The notes under the pieces are model-generated. The model was not told where the DNA came from and did not search any database. It saw nothing but the letters and a program-made list of their open reading frames with translations. The position numbers and the translations under genes were made by a program. A DNA stretch of 47,711 nt from Bacillota bacterium (GTDB taxonomy: Bacteria; Bacillota; Bacilli; Bu12), in NCBI GenBank assembly GCA_014896485.1, contig JADBKH010000011.1:1-47711 (forward strand). Direction: 5' to 3'. This document shows, in pieces, positions 24,423 to 32,726 of the stretch (within the stretch, counting starts at the first letter, position 1; each line of letters starts with the position of its first letter).

Positions 24423-25379
24423 ATGACGAACCTTCCATTTGAAACGTTTCTTGTCGGGCATGCGCAGGATGAGAAAGCCGGTACCGGCTGTACGGTGGTG
24501 CTTTGTCCATCGGGGGCTGTGGGCGCTGTTGAAGTGCGGGGAGCGGCGCCAGGGACGCGCGAAACCGATCTGCTCGATCCATTGGCCAGTGCGCAGGAGG
24601 TGCATGCGGTCCTGCTGACCGGTGGCTCTGCCTTCGGATTGTCTGCAGCGACGGGCGTGATGGAGGCATTGGCTGAACGTGGGATTGGTTTTGCAGCCGG
24701 AGCCCACAAGGTGCCAATCGTGTCGGCTGCTGTCTTGTTTGATCTGGATGTCGGTCAGCCCTCTGCACCCAATGCGGCCATGGGCAGGCGCGCCGTGGAG
24801 GCAGCGGGGCGCGAAGTGGCCGAAGGCTGTGTGGGGGCAGGGTGTGGTGCGACTGTGGCCAAATCACTGGGAATGAAGGGCGCAGTCAAAAGTGGCTTGG
24901 GATGTGCGGTGCGCCAGACGGCCGATGGTCTACAGGTAGCCGCGGTGGTCGCCGTCAACGCGTTGGGGGATGTGCTCGATCCTGTCGACGGGCATGTCCT
25001 CGCGGCGCCTCATCTGCCTGAAGGCGGTCTTCTGCCGACGGTGCAACTGTGGGAGCGAGCACGCCACCTGCCCCAACCCCAGCAAGAGGGAACAAACACG
25101 ACCATAGGGGTCGTGATGACCAACGCGGCGCTCGACAAGACAGCCTTGGCCCGCATCGCCCGTTTTGGTCAGGACGCGTTGGCCCGCTGTATTGTTCCCG
25201 TCCATACGCCCTTTGATGGTGACGCCCTCTTTGCACTGGCAACACCTCAAGTGGATGCCGATCTGGCCGTTGTCGGCGTGCTGGCGCAACAGGCGGTGAT
25301 CGAAGCCATCTTGCGTGCCGTGCGATTGGCCACGCCGGCATACGGTTTGCCATCTGTTCAACAGCTGGGGAGCTCATAA
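24423..25379 (+). CDS. P1 (S58, DmpA-like) family peptidase
   Basis: This 318-aa protein is an Ntn-type self-processing aminopeptidase/amidase of the DmpA-EndoPIV-like group: GAVGAVEVRGAAPGTRETDLLDP, LTGGSAFGLSAATGVMEALAERG and the region before the processing site EGTNTTIGVVMTNA, where a Thr/Ser becomes the N-terminal nucleophile. Members cleave D- or beta-aminopeptides. I chose ATG 24423 over an upstream frame start at 24366 because the -10 box lies between them. No ribosome binding site precedes 24423. Its 3' end overlaps the convergent glycosyltransferase gene by 6 nt. Confidence 0.88.
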   Translation: MTNLPFETFLVGHAQDEKAGTGCTVVLCPSGAVGAVEVRGAAPGTRETDLLDPLASAQEVHAVLLTGGSAFGLSAATGVMEALAERGIGFAAGAHKVPIVSAAVLFDLDVGQPSAPNAAMGRRAVEAAGREVAEGCVGAGCGATVAKSLGMKGAVKSGLGCAVRQTADGLQVAAVVAVNALGDVLDPVDGHVLAAPHLPEGGLLPTVQLWERARHLPQPQQEGTNTTIGVVMTNAALDKTALARIARFGQDALARCIVPVHTPFDGDALFALATPQVDADLAVVGVLAQQAVIEAILRAVRLATPAYGLPSVQQLGSS

Positions 25380-27047
25380 GAAAGCCGGCCATTCTCCTGC
25401 TACAAGCAGCGGTTCTTTTTCCCGTTGTCCAGCAGGGGTGACCCACTCAAAAGTGAGCGTGAGGCGAGGGTGAAAGCGAGTGGCATAACTGGGAAAACGG
25501 TAAAAATCGTTGCCTTTCCAGCGCGTGCCGATGAAATTCACTGTCGAAGTCGACCCGGGATCTGCGTTCACCAGAGACAGTCCGTAGTTGGGTTTGCCGC
25601 TTAGCCACGCTTGAACGAGCGTCGTGATCGTAATACTGCACTGGTTTTCCGACCAAGGATAGAGTGGCTCAAACGCTTTTGGCACCCAAAAATCTGCTAC
25701 GTTTTGGTCTGTACATGCTGGAAGCCTGTGGGCGTTCAGAGATGCTTCGTCCCATTTTTCTTTGGGTAGAAGCAGGGCAATCTGTTCGGCTTGCCTCGGT
25801 GGCTCTGCAACAAACAGAGAGAGATGGGCTTCACGCAGGCGGATGGGGGACTGCTTTTCCTTCAGGAATCTCACGATCGCTTCTGTGGGGAAGTACAGGA
25901 AACCGCAACGTTGTACCACGATGCCGGTTGTCGTGCATACGTTGCCAACGGTGAGGTAGCGCCCCAACACCCCTTCTTTTTCGGAACGCCAAGTGAAGTC
26001 GTGGGTAGCCCTTACCTCCGTCTGCAGTGTGTCAGGTAGGCTGGGCAGGAAAAAAGGCTTTGCTTTTCGTCGTGCCTGCAAAACCTTTTCCGTTTCTTCG
26101 GCCATCACTGCCACACGATGGGCGTAGGTATGGTGCGCATAGACTTCCTGTTGCCCCTGTTGGGCGATTGCATTGCGTTCAGCGGGGTGGTTGAGATAGA
26201 AAGCGATCTGCGCTGCAGTCTGCTCGGGGGATTCGGTCACAGCGAGATGTTGACCAGGCACAAAGTGGCGACGCACTGCCGGTGTGTCGATGGTGAGCAG
26301 AAAGGCACCGCTGCCCAGCACTTCAAAAGTACGCTGTGTCAGCAGATCGGGCGCGTTCTGCAGACCCAAGACGATACCAGCACGGTTGTAGATTTCTGGA
26401 ACAGAAGTGTACGCGATAGGCCCTTTCAATATTTCGGCCGGCACCGGAAAAGGAAGGACTTCATGGTACTCTTGCCAGCCTTTTCCCCAAATGCCGACGC
26501 GTAAGCCGCTTTGTAGTGCGGGTTGCAGCAGCCATTGGAGTGCATGCATGCGCCACCAGTCACTTCGGTAATGCTCTTTTAGGGTCGCAACCAAGGCGAT
26601 GTCTACCCGATCTTCCGGGCAGGGTGTCCGTTTCCTGTGGAGGGTAGGATCACAGGCAAAGGGCAGGTAATTCGCCGTTTTGCCCATGCTGCGATAGAGT
26701 GCAACACTTTCAAAGGCGTGCGTAAAGATCAGATCAGGTTGCACCCGCTCAACGATATATTTGCTCCATGTTTGCGTATGCAATGGGTCTTCAAACGACC
26801 AGAACACTTTGAGCGCTTGCGTCTCCTCGCAGTATCGGTCCATGACCCGAAAATAGGGTTCGACCTGTAAGGAGGTCCATCCTGTCAGCAGCAGGACGTC
26901 AGGTCTTTCGCCGGCAAGCTGTTGCGCAAAGCGTTGAGGGGTCATCTGGGGTGGGGGGGTGACCAAAGGGAGGTGCAATGTTGAAAAGCCAAAGGGAAGC
27001 GTCATACGGTAATGGGTTGCGATTTCTAGTAGATACCATTTGCTCAC
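25374..27047 (-). CDS. CgeB-type glycosyltransferase fused to a DNRLRE-like domain
   Basis: This protein of about 557 aa has two parts. Residues about 1-330 resemble CgeB/YkvP spore-coat glycosyltransferases (VFWSFEDPLHTQTWSKY, NYLPFACDP, VGIWGKGWQEY, TQRTFEVLGSGAFLLT). Residues about 350-557 match the DNRLRE (CBM96-like) beta-sandwich pattern: an RYLTVG start, a CGFLYFPTEAI strand, AHLSLFV, ITITTLVQAWLSGKPNYGLSLV and a final PRLTLTFEW strand. Such domains bind polysaccharide or mediate surface attachment. The GTG at 27047 has AGAGG upstream. An earlier TTG/ATG frame to 27095 is possible. The fusion suggests an enzyme held on the glycan or spore-surface layer. It is the last gene of the minus-strand island. 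Confidence 0.8.
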   Translation of the reverse strand: MSKWYLLEIATHYRMTLPFGFSTLHLPLVTPPPQMTPQRFAQQLAGERPDVLLLTGWTSLQVEPYFRVMDRYCEETQALKVFWSFEDPLHTQTWSKYIVERVQPDLIFTHAFESVALYRSMGKTANYLPFACDPTLHRKRTPCPEDRVDIALVATLKEHYRSDWWRMHALQWLLQPALQSGLRVGIWGKGWQEYHEVLPFPVPAEILKGPIAYTSVPEIYNRAGIVLGLQNAPDLLTQRTFEVLGSGAFLLTIDTPAVRRHFVPGQHLAVTESPEQTAAQIAFYLNHPAERNAIAQQGQQEVYAHHTYAHRVAVMAEETEKVLQARRKAKPFFLPSLPDTLQTEVRATHDFTWRSEKEGVLGRYLTVGNVCTTTGIVVQRCGFLYFPTEAIVRFLKEKQSPIRLREAHLSLFVAEPPRQAEQIALLLPKEKWDEASLNAHRLPACTDQNVADFWVPKAFEPLYPWSENQCSITITTLVQAWLSGKPNYGLSLVNADPGSTSTVNFIGTRWKGNDFYRFPSYATRFHPRLTLTFEWVTPAGQREKEPLLVAGEWPAFL

Positions 27048-27143
27048 CGCGCTGCCTCTTTCCAAATGAAGTGGTCCTGGCTGTTGCAGCAACAAGTTCT
27101 CCGATAGCTGCAGCTAAGGGAGATCGAAGAAGAACCTCAGCGC

Positions 27144-27326
27144 TCATGGGGTGATCCGGACATATTGGATCTTGCGGGTCATGACCAGCGTCGGCTGTGT
27201 CGCTCCTGTCTCCCGCACAAAGATGCTGGCTCCGTCGACGACCTCGGTGACGATACCGGTAAGCACGGCCTGTGACATTCCCAGAGAGACCGTCTCACCA
27301 TCCAGACTGGCTAACAAACGTTCCAT
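27144..27326 (-). CDS. Sm-like (DUF2642-like) small protein 1
   Basis: This 60-aa protein is a small beta-barrel: ETVSLGMSQAVLTGIVTEV followed by DGASIFVRE and KIQYVRI. It aligns with the next two products in the same layout (GE/D-V-x-G...TGI..V ... IxYVR), so the three are tandem paralogues. This pattern resembles DUF2642-type Sm/SH3-like proteins common in spore formers. AAGGAGGA lies 7 nt before the ATG. A TGA stop overlaps an ATG reading into another frame (26899-27147), which I do not count as a gene. The function is unknown. Context suggests the spore surface. Confidence 0.75.
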   Translation of the reverse strand: MERLLASLDGETVSLGMSQAVLTGIVTEVVDGASIFVRETGATQPTLVMTRKIQYVRITP

Positions 27327-27394
27327 CGGACGTTCCTCCTTCCTATGGACCGACTGGGGTTAGAGAGGGATCGGGAGATCTTTTTGGGACTTTC

Positions 27395-27592
27395 TTAGGT
27401 AGTAGGTGCCATGACACGGATAAACTCGATCTGCTCCATCGGGATGTACGTTGTGGCGCCGCTGGTCTCAACGATCTGAATGAACTCTCGGCGTACCTGT
27501 ACCAAAATCCCTGTCAGCAGATAGGTCTGGGTGCTCACTTGGATGGTGTCACCAATGTGGATTTCATAGCTGAGGATGCTTACTTTGCCCAT
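27395..27592 (-). CDS. Sm-like (DUF2642-like) small protein 2
   Basis: The 65-aa product (YEIHIGDTIQVSTQTYLLTGILVQV ... IQIVETSG ... MEQIEFIRV) is the second of three paralogous small beta-barrel proteins. I use the ATG at 27592, which has GAGGTGG upstream, instead of the GTG at 27601. The core Gly-Ile-Leu turn and the C-terminal I-E-F-I-R match the neighbours, while the tips differ, which hints at different partners. No transmembrane segment or signal peptide. Confidence 0.72.
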   Translation of the reverse strand: MGKVSILSYEIHIGDTIQVSTQTYLLTGILVQVRREFIQIVETSGATTYIPMEQIEFIRVMAPTT

Positions 27593-27638
27593 GGGGTCCA
27601 CCTCATTTCTAGAAGATTTGACCTACTTTTGCTTTTTG

Positions 27639-27845
27639 TCAGGAGACGTTCTGGCGGACGTATTGAATTTCGTCGATAGAAAGCTCCAATGCCTCGGGCA
27701 CCGGCGGTGCATACGCCGCCGGTGGCGCCTCTACGAGCAGCAGCGAGGATCCGGCGACGTCGGAAAGTATTCCAGAAAACGTCCCTTGGTGTGTGCCGAT
27801 CTGTACGCTTTCACCGATCAGTCGTTCCAAAAGTCGTCTAAACAA
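27639..27845 (-). CDS. Sm-like (DUF2642-like) small protein 3
   Basis: The 68-aa product (LIGESVQIGTHQGTFSGILSDV, then GSSLLLVEAP, and IDEIQYVRQ) is the most typical DUF2642-like member of the trio. It has an extra Pro/Ala-rich insert (APPAAYAPPVPE) between strands. The start is TTG 27845 with AAAGGGGGCG upstream. It lies 50 nt after the epimerase gene and 46 nt before paralogue 2, so all are in one transcript with the glycosylation genes. Confidence 0.75.
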   Translation of the reverse strand: MFRRLLERLIGESVQIGTHQGTFSGILSDVAGSSLLLVEAPPAAYAPPVPEALELSIDEIQYVRQNVS

Positions 27846-27894
27846 TGTGTTCGCCCCCTTTCCGATTGGATCGCCTTTACTGGTGTATGAACCG

Positions 27895-28881
27895 TCAGTC
27901 TGTCGGGCGTGAGACGTAAGACCTGAGAAATCGTAATGTCGTGCAAATGCCCTGCTGCAGGGGGGTTGGGGACCAGTGCCCTAACCATTCGGTGACTTTT
28001 TGGGTGGAGATCTGTAATCCCTCGTCCGTGGCTTCCACGCGAGCGGGAAGGTATTCGATACGGGACGGAGATACCCCGGGTTGACCGACGGCCCGAAGAC
28101 ACCATTGGGCAAGCTCACCAATCGGAGCTGTTGCCCCGGGGAGATTGATGACGGCCCATTGGGGCGGACCCTGTAGTGCGCGTTCCATCAATCCGACATA
28201 GGCCGCCAGAAGATCTTCGATAAAGAGGAATGAGCGTACCTGACGTCCATCCCCATAGATCTGCAGCGGTTCGTGGGCCAGTGCACGTTGTAGGAAGCGA
28301 TGCAGGACACCCTGGTTGTGAAGGGCAGGAGAGGGTCCATAGACGTTGGCCTGTCGGACAATCAACGTCGCAAAAGGATGACGCTCATAAAAAAGACGGG
28401 CCGCTTCTTCTGCCCATACCTTGCTCAGTCCATAGATGTTTTGGGGATGGGGGCGGGTGTACTCATCGATGATCGGCACCGACACCTCCCCATAGACCGA
28501 TGTGATGGAAGAGGCGAGCAAGTAGCCTGCGACGTTGGAGGCTGTCACTTCGCGCAACAAGGCAACGCGGGCTACAGCGTTATTCTGAAGGCAAGCAGCG
28601 GGATCGGCCTCACAGCGGGCCACTTCTGGGATCGCTGCCAGATCGAAGACGAAGTCGAGGCCATCGGTAAAAGCACGCAAACTCGGACCGAAGCGGGTCA
28701 AATCCTGATCGACAATCTCGACCTCTTTTTCCCAGCTGGGGATAGGGATGTGGCCGCGGGTAAAGCAATCGAGTGCACGGACACGGTATCCACGCTGTAA
28801 GAGGTAGTCGACGAGAGCGGCGCCGATGTAGCCACCTGCGCCGGTGACACCGATTAGCCTTGTGGAAGAAGATCGATCCAT
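27895..28881 (-). CDS. NAD-dependent nucleotide-sugar epimerase/dehydratase
   Basis: This 328-aa extended SDR has the NAD motif GVTGAGGYIG, the active-site Tyr-Lys in NIYGLSK, and an upstream Ser/Thr block SSITSVYGE. FDLAAIPEVARCE and RQANVYGP are typical of UDP-glucose 4-epimerase/dTDP-glucose dehydratase relatives. It should interconvert or modify a nucleotide sugar for the neighbouring glycosyltransferases. The ATG at 28881 has GAGGTG 6 nt upstream. The GTG at 28890 overlaps that site. Specificity is not predictable. Lies 18 nt after the Gfo/Idh gene. Confidence 0.87.
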   Translation of the reverse strand: MDRSSSTRLIGVTGAGGYIGAALVDYLLQRGYRVRALDCFTRGHIPIPSWEKEVEIVDQDLTRFGPSLRAFTDGLDFVFDLAAIPEVARCEADPAACLQNNAVARVALLREVTASNVAGYLLASSITSVYGEVSVPIIDEYTRPHPQNIYGLSKVWAEEAARLFYERHPFATLIVRQANVYGPSPALHNQGVLHRFLQRALAHEPLQIYGDGRQVRSFLFIEDLLAAYVGLMERALQGPPQWAVINLPGATAPIGELAQWCLRAVGQPGVSPSRIEYLPARVEATDEGLQISTQKVTEWLGHWSPTPLQQGICTTLRFLRSYVSRPTD

Positions 28882-28899
28882 GGTGGTCACCTCGTTGTC

Positions 28900-29883
28900 T
28901 CAGCGTTTGATGAGTTGCAACCAGGGGGCAATGGGGGCAACCGGTTGCAGCGCTTTTGGTTCCTGACCGCGCCGCACTCCTTCTACAAATTGCTCCAATT
29001 CCAGTTGGAGGAGATCGACGGCGGGATGATCGACACGATAGCGCCTCGATCTCCCGTCTGGATGCAACTGTGTCATCAAGGCCGGCCATTCTGGTTGCAC
29101 GGATCCCCACAATCCTCCGGTTTTTCCCTGAATTTCGATGGACTGGACGAAAGCTTGCGAACTCATGTCGCCGATGAGCACGGCATGGACGCCACAAGCA
29201 TAATCGACAGAAAAAACGATTTCATCGGGTACGTGTAGGGCCCGGAATGCTCCTTCAACGTTGCGCATCGGGAGCAAAAGGTGGGTTTCCAGCACCTTTG
29301 CCTCTGTGATGGGTCCGAACCATCCTAAGGAAAGATCGAGCAGATGGCAGAGCAGTTCGGTGGCCACGCCCCCTTCTTGCCCGTGCTTCCACCAGGCGCG
29401 GCCCCCTCTGGCATTCAGGCGCAGTATGGCCCAATAAGGATTGCCAATGCTGTGGGCATCGAGCTGTTCGCCAATCCATTTCATGGCCGGGTGTAAGCGG
29501 TAAGGATAACCGACCGCCAGCCATCCGGTCGAACGTTGGTTGGCTTGTAGAAGGACTTCTTCCTCTTGCGGGTCGGAAGTCAGTGGCTTTTCGCAAAAAA
29601 CGGGCAGCTGCTGCTTTAATGCCTGTAAGACGAACGTTGCATGGTGTTGCGGTGGCGTGCAGACATCAACTGCGTCCGGATGGTGACGTATAAAAACTTC
29701 GTCCAAAGCGACCGAGGTAGCGGAGCAATGGGGCCCTTCAATACGCCGAGCGAGTGCTTCGGCCCGTTGCGGTAGGGTATCACTCACAAGGAGGTGGAGC
29801 GATTCTGTCGCTTCTGCCAATGCCTGATAGGTCAAGGCATGGCGTTGACCCATATATCCACACCCGATCAAAGCCAATTTCAT
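28900..29883 (-). CDS. Gfo/Idh/MocA-family sugar oxidoreductase
   Basis: This 327-aa NAD(P)-dependent oxidoreductase has the Rossmann start KLALIGCGYMGQRHA and the catalytic-lysine motif CEKPLTSD, typical of enzymes that oxidise or reduce nucleotide-sugar rings (for example UDP-sugar 3-dehydrogenases). The frame is open upstream, but ATG 29883 has AAGGAGGGG and overlaps the preceding glycosyltransferase stop in an ATGA junction. Its coupling to a CgeB glycosyltransferase and epimerase supports synthesis of a modified sugar. Confidence 0.88.
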   Translation of the reverse strand: MKLALIGCGYMGQRHALTYQALAEATESLHLLVSDTLPQRAEALARRIEGPHCSATSVALDEVFIRHHPDAVDVCTPPQHHATFVLQALKQQLPVFCEKPLTSDPQEEEVLLQANQRSTGWLAVGYPYRLHPAMKWIGEQLDAHSIGNPYWAILRLNARGGRAWWKHGQEGGVATELLCHLLDLSLGWFGPITEAKVLETHLLLPMRNVEGAFRALHVPDEIVFSVDYACGVHAVLIGDMSSQAFVQSIEIQGKTGGLWGSVQPEWPALMTQLHPDGRSRRYRVDHPAVDLLQLELEQFVEGVRRGQEPKALQPVAPIAPWLQLIKR

Positions 29884-31340
29884 CCGTTCTTCCCCTCCTT
29901 GCGCTGCCACCGCACCACCCAATGTGGCCAAAAATGTTGCAAATAGGCTCGAATCATGCGATCGTTGGCAATCCACCCGGGCTGTCCCCAGATCACCTGC
30001 AAGCCTTCCGAAGGGATCAGTTGAAAGGACCTGCCTTCCTTTGCCACATCGGCTGAAAGAGGAAACGAACACCATCCTGCTGTGGCTGGGTAGGGAAGCG
30101 GGCCATGCGCGGTCAACTTCTGCCTGGCCAACGGCCGCCTGTTTTGGGAGTCGATAACGAGCGCAGTACCGGATGTTTCCACCGTGTCGGCAAAACAGCG
30201 TAGGGTAAGTTCCTGCAGACGATATCCTGGCGGCGGCTCGAGCACGGGCGCCGGTAAGGTCAACGTGTCGCGTGGCAGCAAAAAGCGGGCCGTTTCTTCC
30301 CGGAAGGTTCCGAAAACCGGCAGCTCTTGTTGGAAAAGAGGCGGCGTGATCGCAACGGTTGTGCGCATACGCTTTTGCGCCAAGAGGGGCAAGGCGAACG
30401 CTTCGAGGGTTGCAGCACGGTGATCGAAGGTATCTGCGAGCAATGTCTGCGCACGCCCGTTTGTACCGAGCAGCTGGCGTCGACGATCGTCCTCCAGGAG
30501 GGTCGCGATTTGTCGGCGTGTCTCTTCTGTCGAAGCGCTGCAGAGCAAGTGTTCGCCCTCTACAAAGTGCTCTTGCACGGCCGGTGTACGCGGTGCCAAT
30601 ACTGCTGCGCCACATCCCAACGCTTCAAATGTCCGCCGGGTAAGCGTATTTGGCGTGTTTTGGGGACAGAGCACGATCGTAGCGCTGCGATAGACTTGCG
30701 CGACATCTCGGTGGGACAGCGGTCCGCGTAGCCAAGTGGAAGGGATCTCAAAGCCCAGTTGCTGCGCGGCCAGCTCCTCCCAATGACGCCCCCAAATGCC
30801 GACGCGTACGGGAAGATCGCGCAGTGGTGCTAAAAGCCATTCCAAGGACGTTTTGCGAAACGTTCCGGCAGTTGCGAAGGAGAAATTGGCTACTAAGGCG
30901 ATGTCTGTGCACTGCGCAGCCACTGCCGGTCCGGGCCGGTGGGCATTTCGGTCCATTGCGAAGGGCAGGTAAGCGGTCGGGTAGCCATGCGTGTGATAAT
31001 ACGCGACATGTTCAGGAGAAATCGTCAAGAGCGCGTCAGGTTGCGCCAACTTGAGGTAATGGGCGACGAAGGTCTCCGTGTGGATCGGGTCTTCCACCGA
31101 CCAGTACAGATGCAGCGCTGGGTGTTGGTGGGTATAGGCACGAATGGGAAGCACCCACGCTGGCGTTGTATGCGTCGTCCAGCCCATCGAGAGGATCAAA
31201 TCAGGCTGATAATCGGCCAGTTGCTGCTCGAATAGGTGCGGATCCCCGGTCGAAAAACGCACTTCGTGTCCGCGGCGTTTCAGTGCTTGGGGCAAGCCCT
31301 CCGTCCAGTTTTCATGATCTTCGTTGTACAGGATGCGCAT
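29880..31340 (-). CDS. CgeB-type glycosyltransferase with C-terminal beta domain
   Basis: This 486-aa protein opens with MRILYNEDHENWTEGLPQA, typical of CgeB/YkvP spore-coat glycosyltransferases, and shows LYWSVEDPIHTETF, AYLPFAMDRN, VGIWGRHWEEL and TRRTFEALGCGAAVL. It is a clear paralogue of the glycosyltransferase at 25374-27047, but its C-terminal ~140 residues differ: they are beta-rich and match no family I know. The start at ATG 31340 is chosen by homology, since ribosome binding sites here are weak, and an ATG at 31376 is possible. CgeB acts in glycosylation of the outermost spore layer in B. subtilis. Confidence 0.82.
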   Translation of the reverse strand: MRILYNEDHENWTEGLPQALKRRGHEVRFSTGDPHLFEQQLADYQPDLILSMGWTTHTTPAWVLPIRAYTHQHPALHLYWSVEDPIHTETFVAHYLKLAQPDALLTISPEHVAYYHTHGYPTAYLPFAMDRNAHRPGPAVAAQCTDIALVANFSFATAGTFRKTSLEWLLAPLRDLPVRVGIWGRHWEELAAQQLGFEIPSTWLRGPLSHRDVAQVYRSATIVLCPQNTPNTLTRRTFEALGCGAAVLAPRTPAVQEHFVEGEHLLCSASTEETRRQIATLLEDDRRRQLLGTNGRAQTLLADTFDHRAATLEAFALPLLAQKRMRTTVAITPPLFQQELPVFGTFREETARFLLPRDTLTLPAPVLEPPPGYRLQELTLRCFADTVETSGTALVIDSQNRRPLARQKLTAHGPLPYPATAGWCSFPLSADVAKEGRSFQLIPSEGLQVIWGQPGWIANDRMIRAYLQHFWPHWVVRWQRKEGKNG

Positions 31341-31394
31341 GGCGGAAAAAGCACACCGTCCTCTTTGAAATCGCATGATGGATGGCCAAAAGCT

Positions 31395-32573
31395 TTACGG
31401 TGTCGTTGTCGAACTGCGTTCATTCAGGGGCAGCAAGCTCTGTTGCAAGGTGGCCACATGCTTCCGCTGCTGCGCGAAAGCGCGGAGCGCCTCAGAGAGG
31501 GCTTCTGTAACCGATTGCTGACTTTGAGGAAGAAGGTGCTGGACAAAAGCGCCGTTGGACATGGCCAAGCGATGTTCTTCCCGCTCGACCCGTGGATTGG
31601 CGGTATGTTGCAGGCGGACATCGATTCCCAGCTTTTTTGCAGTATCCTGAACTTTCTCTGCCAGTGCGTTGATCGTCACCGCTTCTTCGTACTGGTTGAA
31701 AATGCGCAATTGACCGTCGACGGGTAGGGCAGCTGCGGCAGCCAACGAGGTGACGGTGTCTTCCAGGCTGATGAAAGGTTTTTCCTGTTTGCCGGCGCCA
31801 AAGATGGTGAGGGGTTCGCCTAAGACGGCTTGTGCTGCAAAGCGATGGGCCACGACCCCGAAGTAAAAGTCGGCATCACAACGGGTGTTTAAGGTCGGTT
31901 CCATGGCAGTCTCTGTTGTTTGTGGACCGACAACGATAGCGGTGCGTACCTCGGTGATGGAGAGCCTCCATTGGAAGTGGGCCAGCCAGAGGTTAAGCGC
32001 GTCCTGTCCGCGGCTCATGTGGTACCAAGAGGTCGCCATCGGTGGCCATGGCAGTTTTGTCTTTTTTCCGGCGGGGGTATCGACTTCAAGCCATCCCTCT
32101 GGAATGGGTAGGTCCGGCGCGCCATAGATCCCTGTCGTTGTGGTGATGACCAAGTGCGTCTGCGGCTGCAGCTCATGTATCGCCCACAGCAGGTTGCGGG
32201 TGATGTCGGTGTTGTTTTGCTGTGTGTACGCCGCGTGATCGGCAGAAAGCTGCGAATACGGGGCAGAAGGCTGCGCAGCCAAATGAAAGACCACCCGTGG
32301 GGCGAAATCGCGCATCAGATCGTAAACTTCAGCACGCGAGGTGAGATCGCGGTGCAAAAGTTGCAAATTGGAAAAGCCCAGTGCGTGTGCCGCTTCGATG
32401 CGCGCTTCCATCGAGGCGATGGGGAGAAACGAATCGCTGCCAACCTCGCTGATCCACGTCCGCCTTCCGCCGTGATCGACGCCGATCACGTCTTCGTGCG
32501 GGAACTGTCTTGCCAGTCGTAACAGCAAGGGCCAGCCGATATATCCATCAGCGCCGGTTACCAACAACGCCAT
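31395..32573 (-). CDS. SQD1-like (UDP-sulfoquinovose synthase-like) extended SDR
   Basis: The 392-aa protein follows plant/bacterial SQD1 along its length: FLPIASMEARI, QPSAPYSQLSADHAAYTQQNN, TSWYHMSR, GPQTTETAMEPTLNTRCD, RFAAQAVLGEPLTIFG, IFNQYEEAVTINALA and NPRVEREEH. The NAD motif is GADGYIG (7-13) and a Thr-rich block ITTTTGIYG holds the active-site Thr. The SDR YxxxK motif is Y184-x3-R188 here, so the catalytic Lys is replaced by Arg. SQD1 itself makes UDP-sulfoquinovose from UDP-glucose and sulfite. This one may make that or a related sugar. ATG 32573 has a perfect GGGAGGTGAT. It is the first gene of the minus-strand operon. Confidence 0.85.
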   Translation of the reverse strand: MALLVTGADGYIGWPLLLRLARQFPHEDVIGVDHGGRRTWISEVGSDSFLPIASMEARIEAAHALGFSNLQLLHRDLTSRAEVYDLMRDFAPRVVFHLAAQPSAPYSQLSADHAAYTQQNNTDITRNLLWAIHELQPQTHLVITTTTGIYGAPDLPIPEGWLEVDTPAGKKTKLPWPPMATSWYHMSRGQDALNLWLAHFQWRLSITEVRTAIVVGPQTTETAMEPTLNTRCDADFYFGVVAHRFAAQAVLGEPLTIFGAGKQEKPFISLEDTVTSLAAAAALPVDGQLRIFNQYEEAVTINALAEKVQDTAKKLGIDVRLQHTANPRVEREEHRLAMSNGAFVQHLLPQSQQSVTEALSEALRAFAQQRKHVATLQQSLLPLNERSSTTTP

Positions 32574-32726
32574 GCGCCGATCACCTCCCTTTTGCAGCAG
32601 CTGTTTGTTGCCTATGCGGGTGATGGTCGTACGGGAAGGGGCAACTGTCTGGAGAGGGACGATCGCTGTACAACGCGTCACCCTGAACACAATGGCGAAT
32701 AGGCTGAAGCAGCGGGAGGGAGAAGT

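Noticed and set aside
26899-27147. 82-codon minus-strand frame beginning in an ATGA overlap with Sm-like protein 1
   Set aside because: The overlap looked like coupling, but there is no separate ribosome binding site, the product lacks any pattern, and most of it shadows the CgeB-type gene in another frame.
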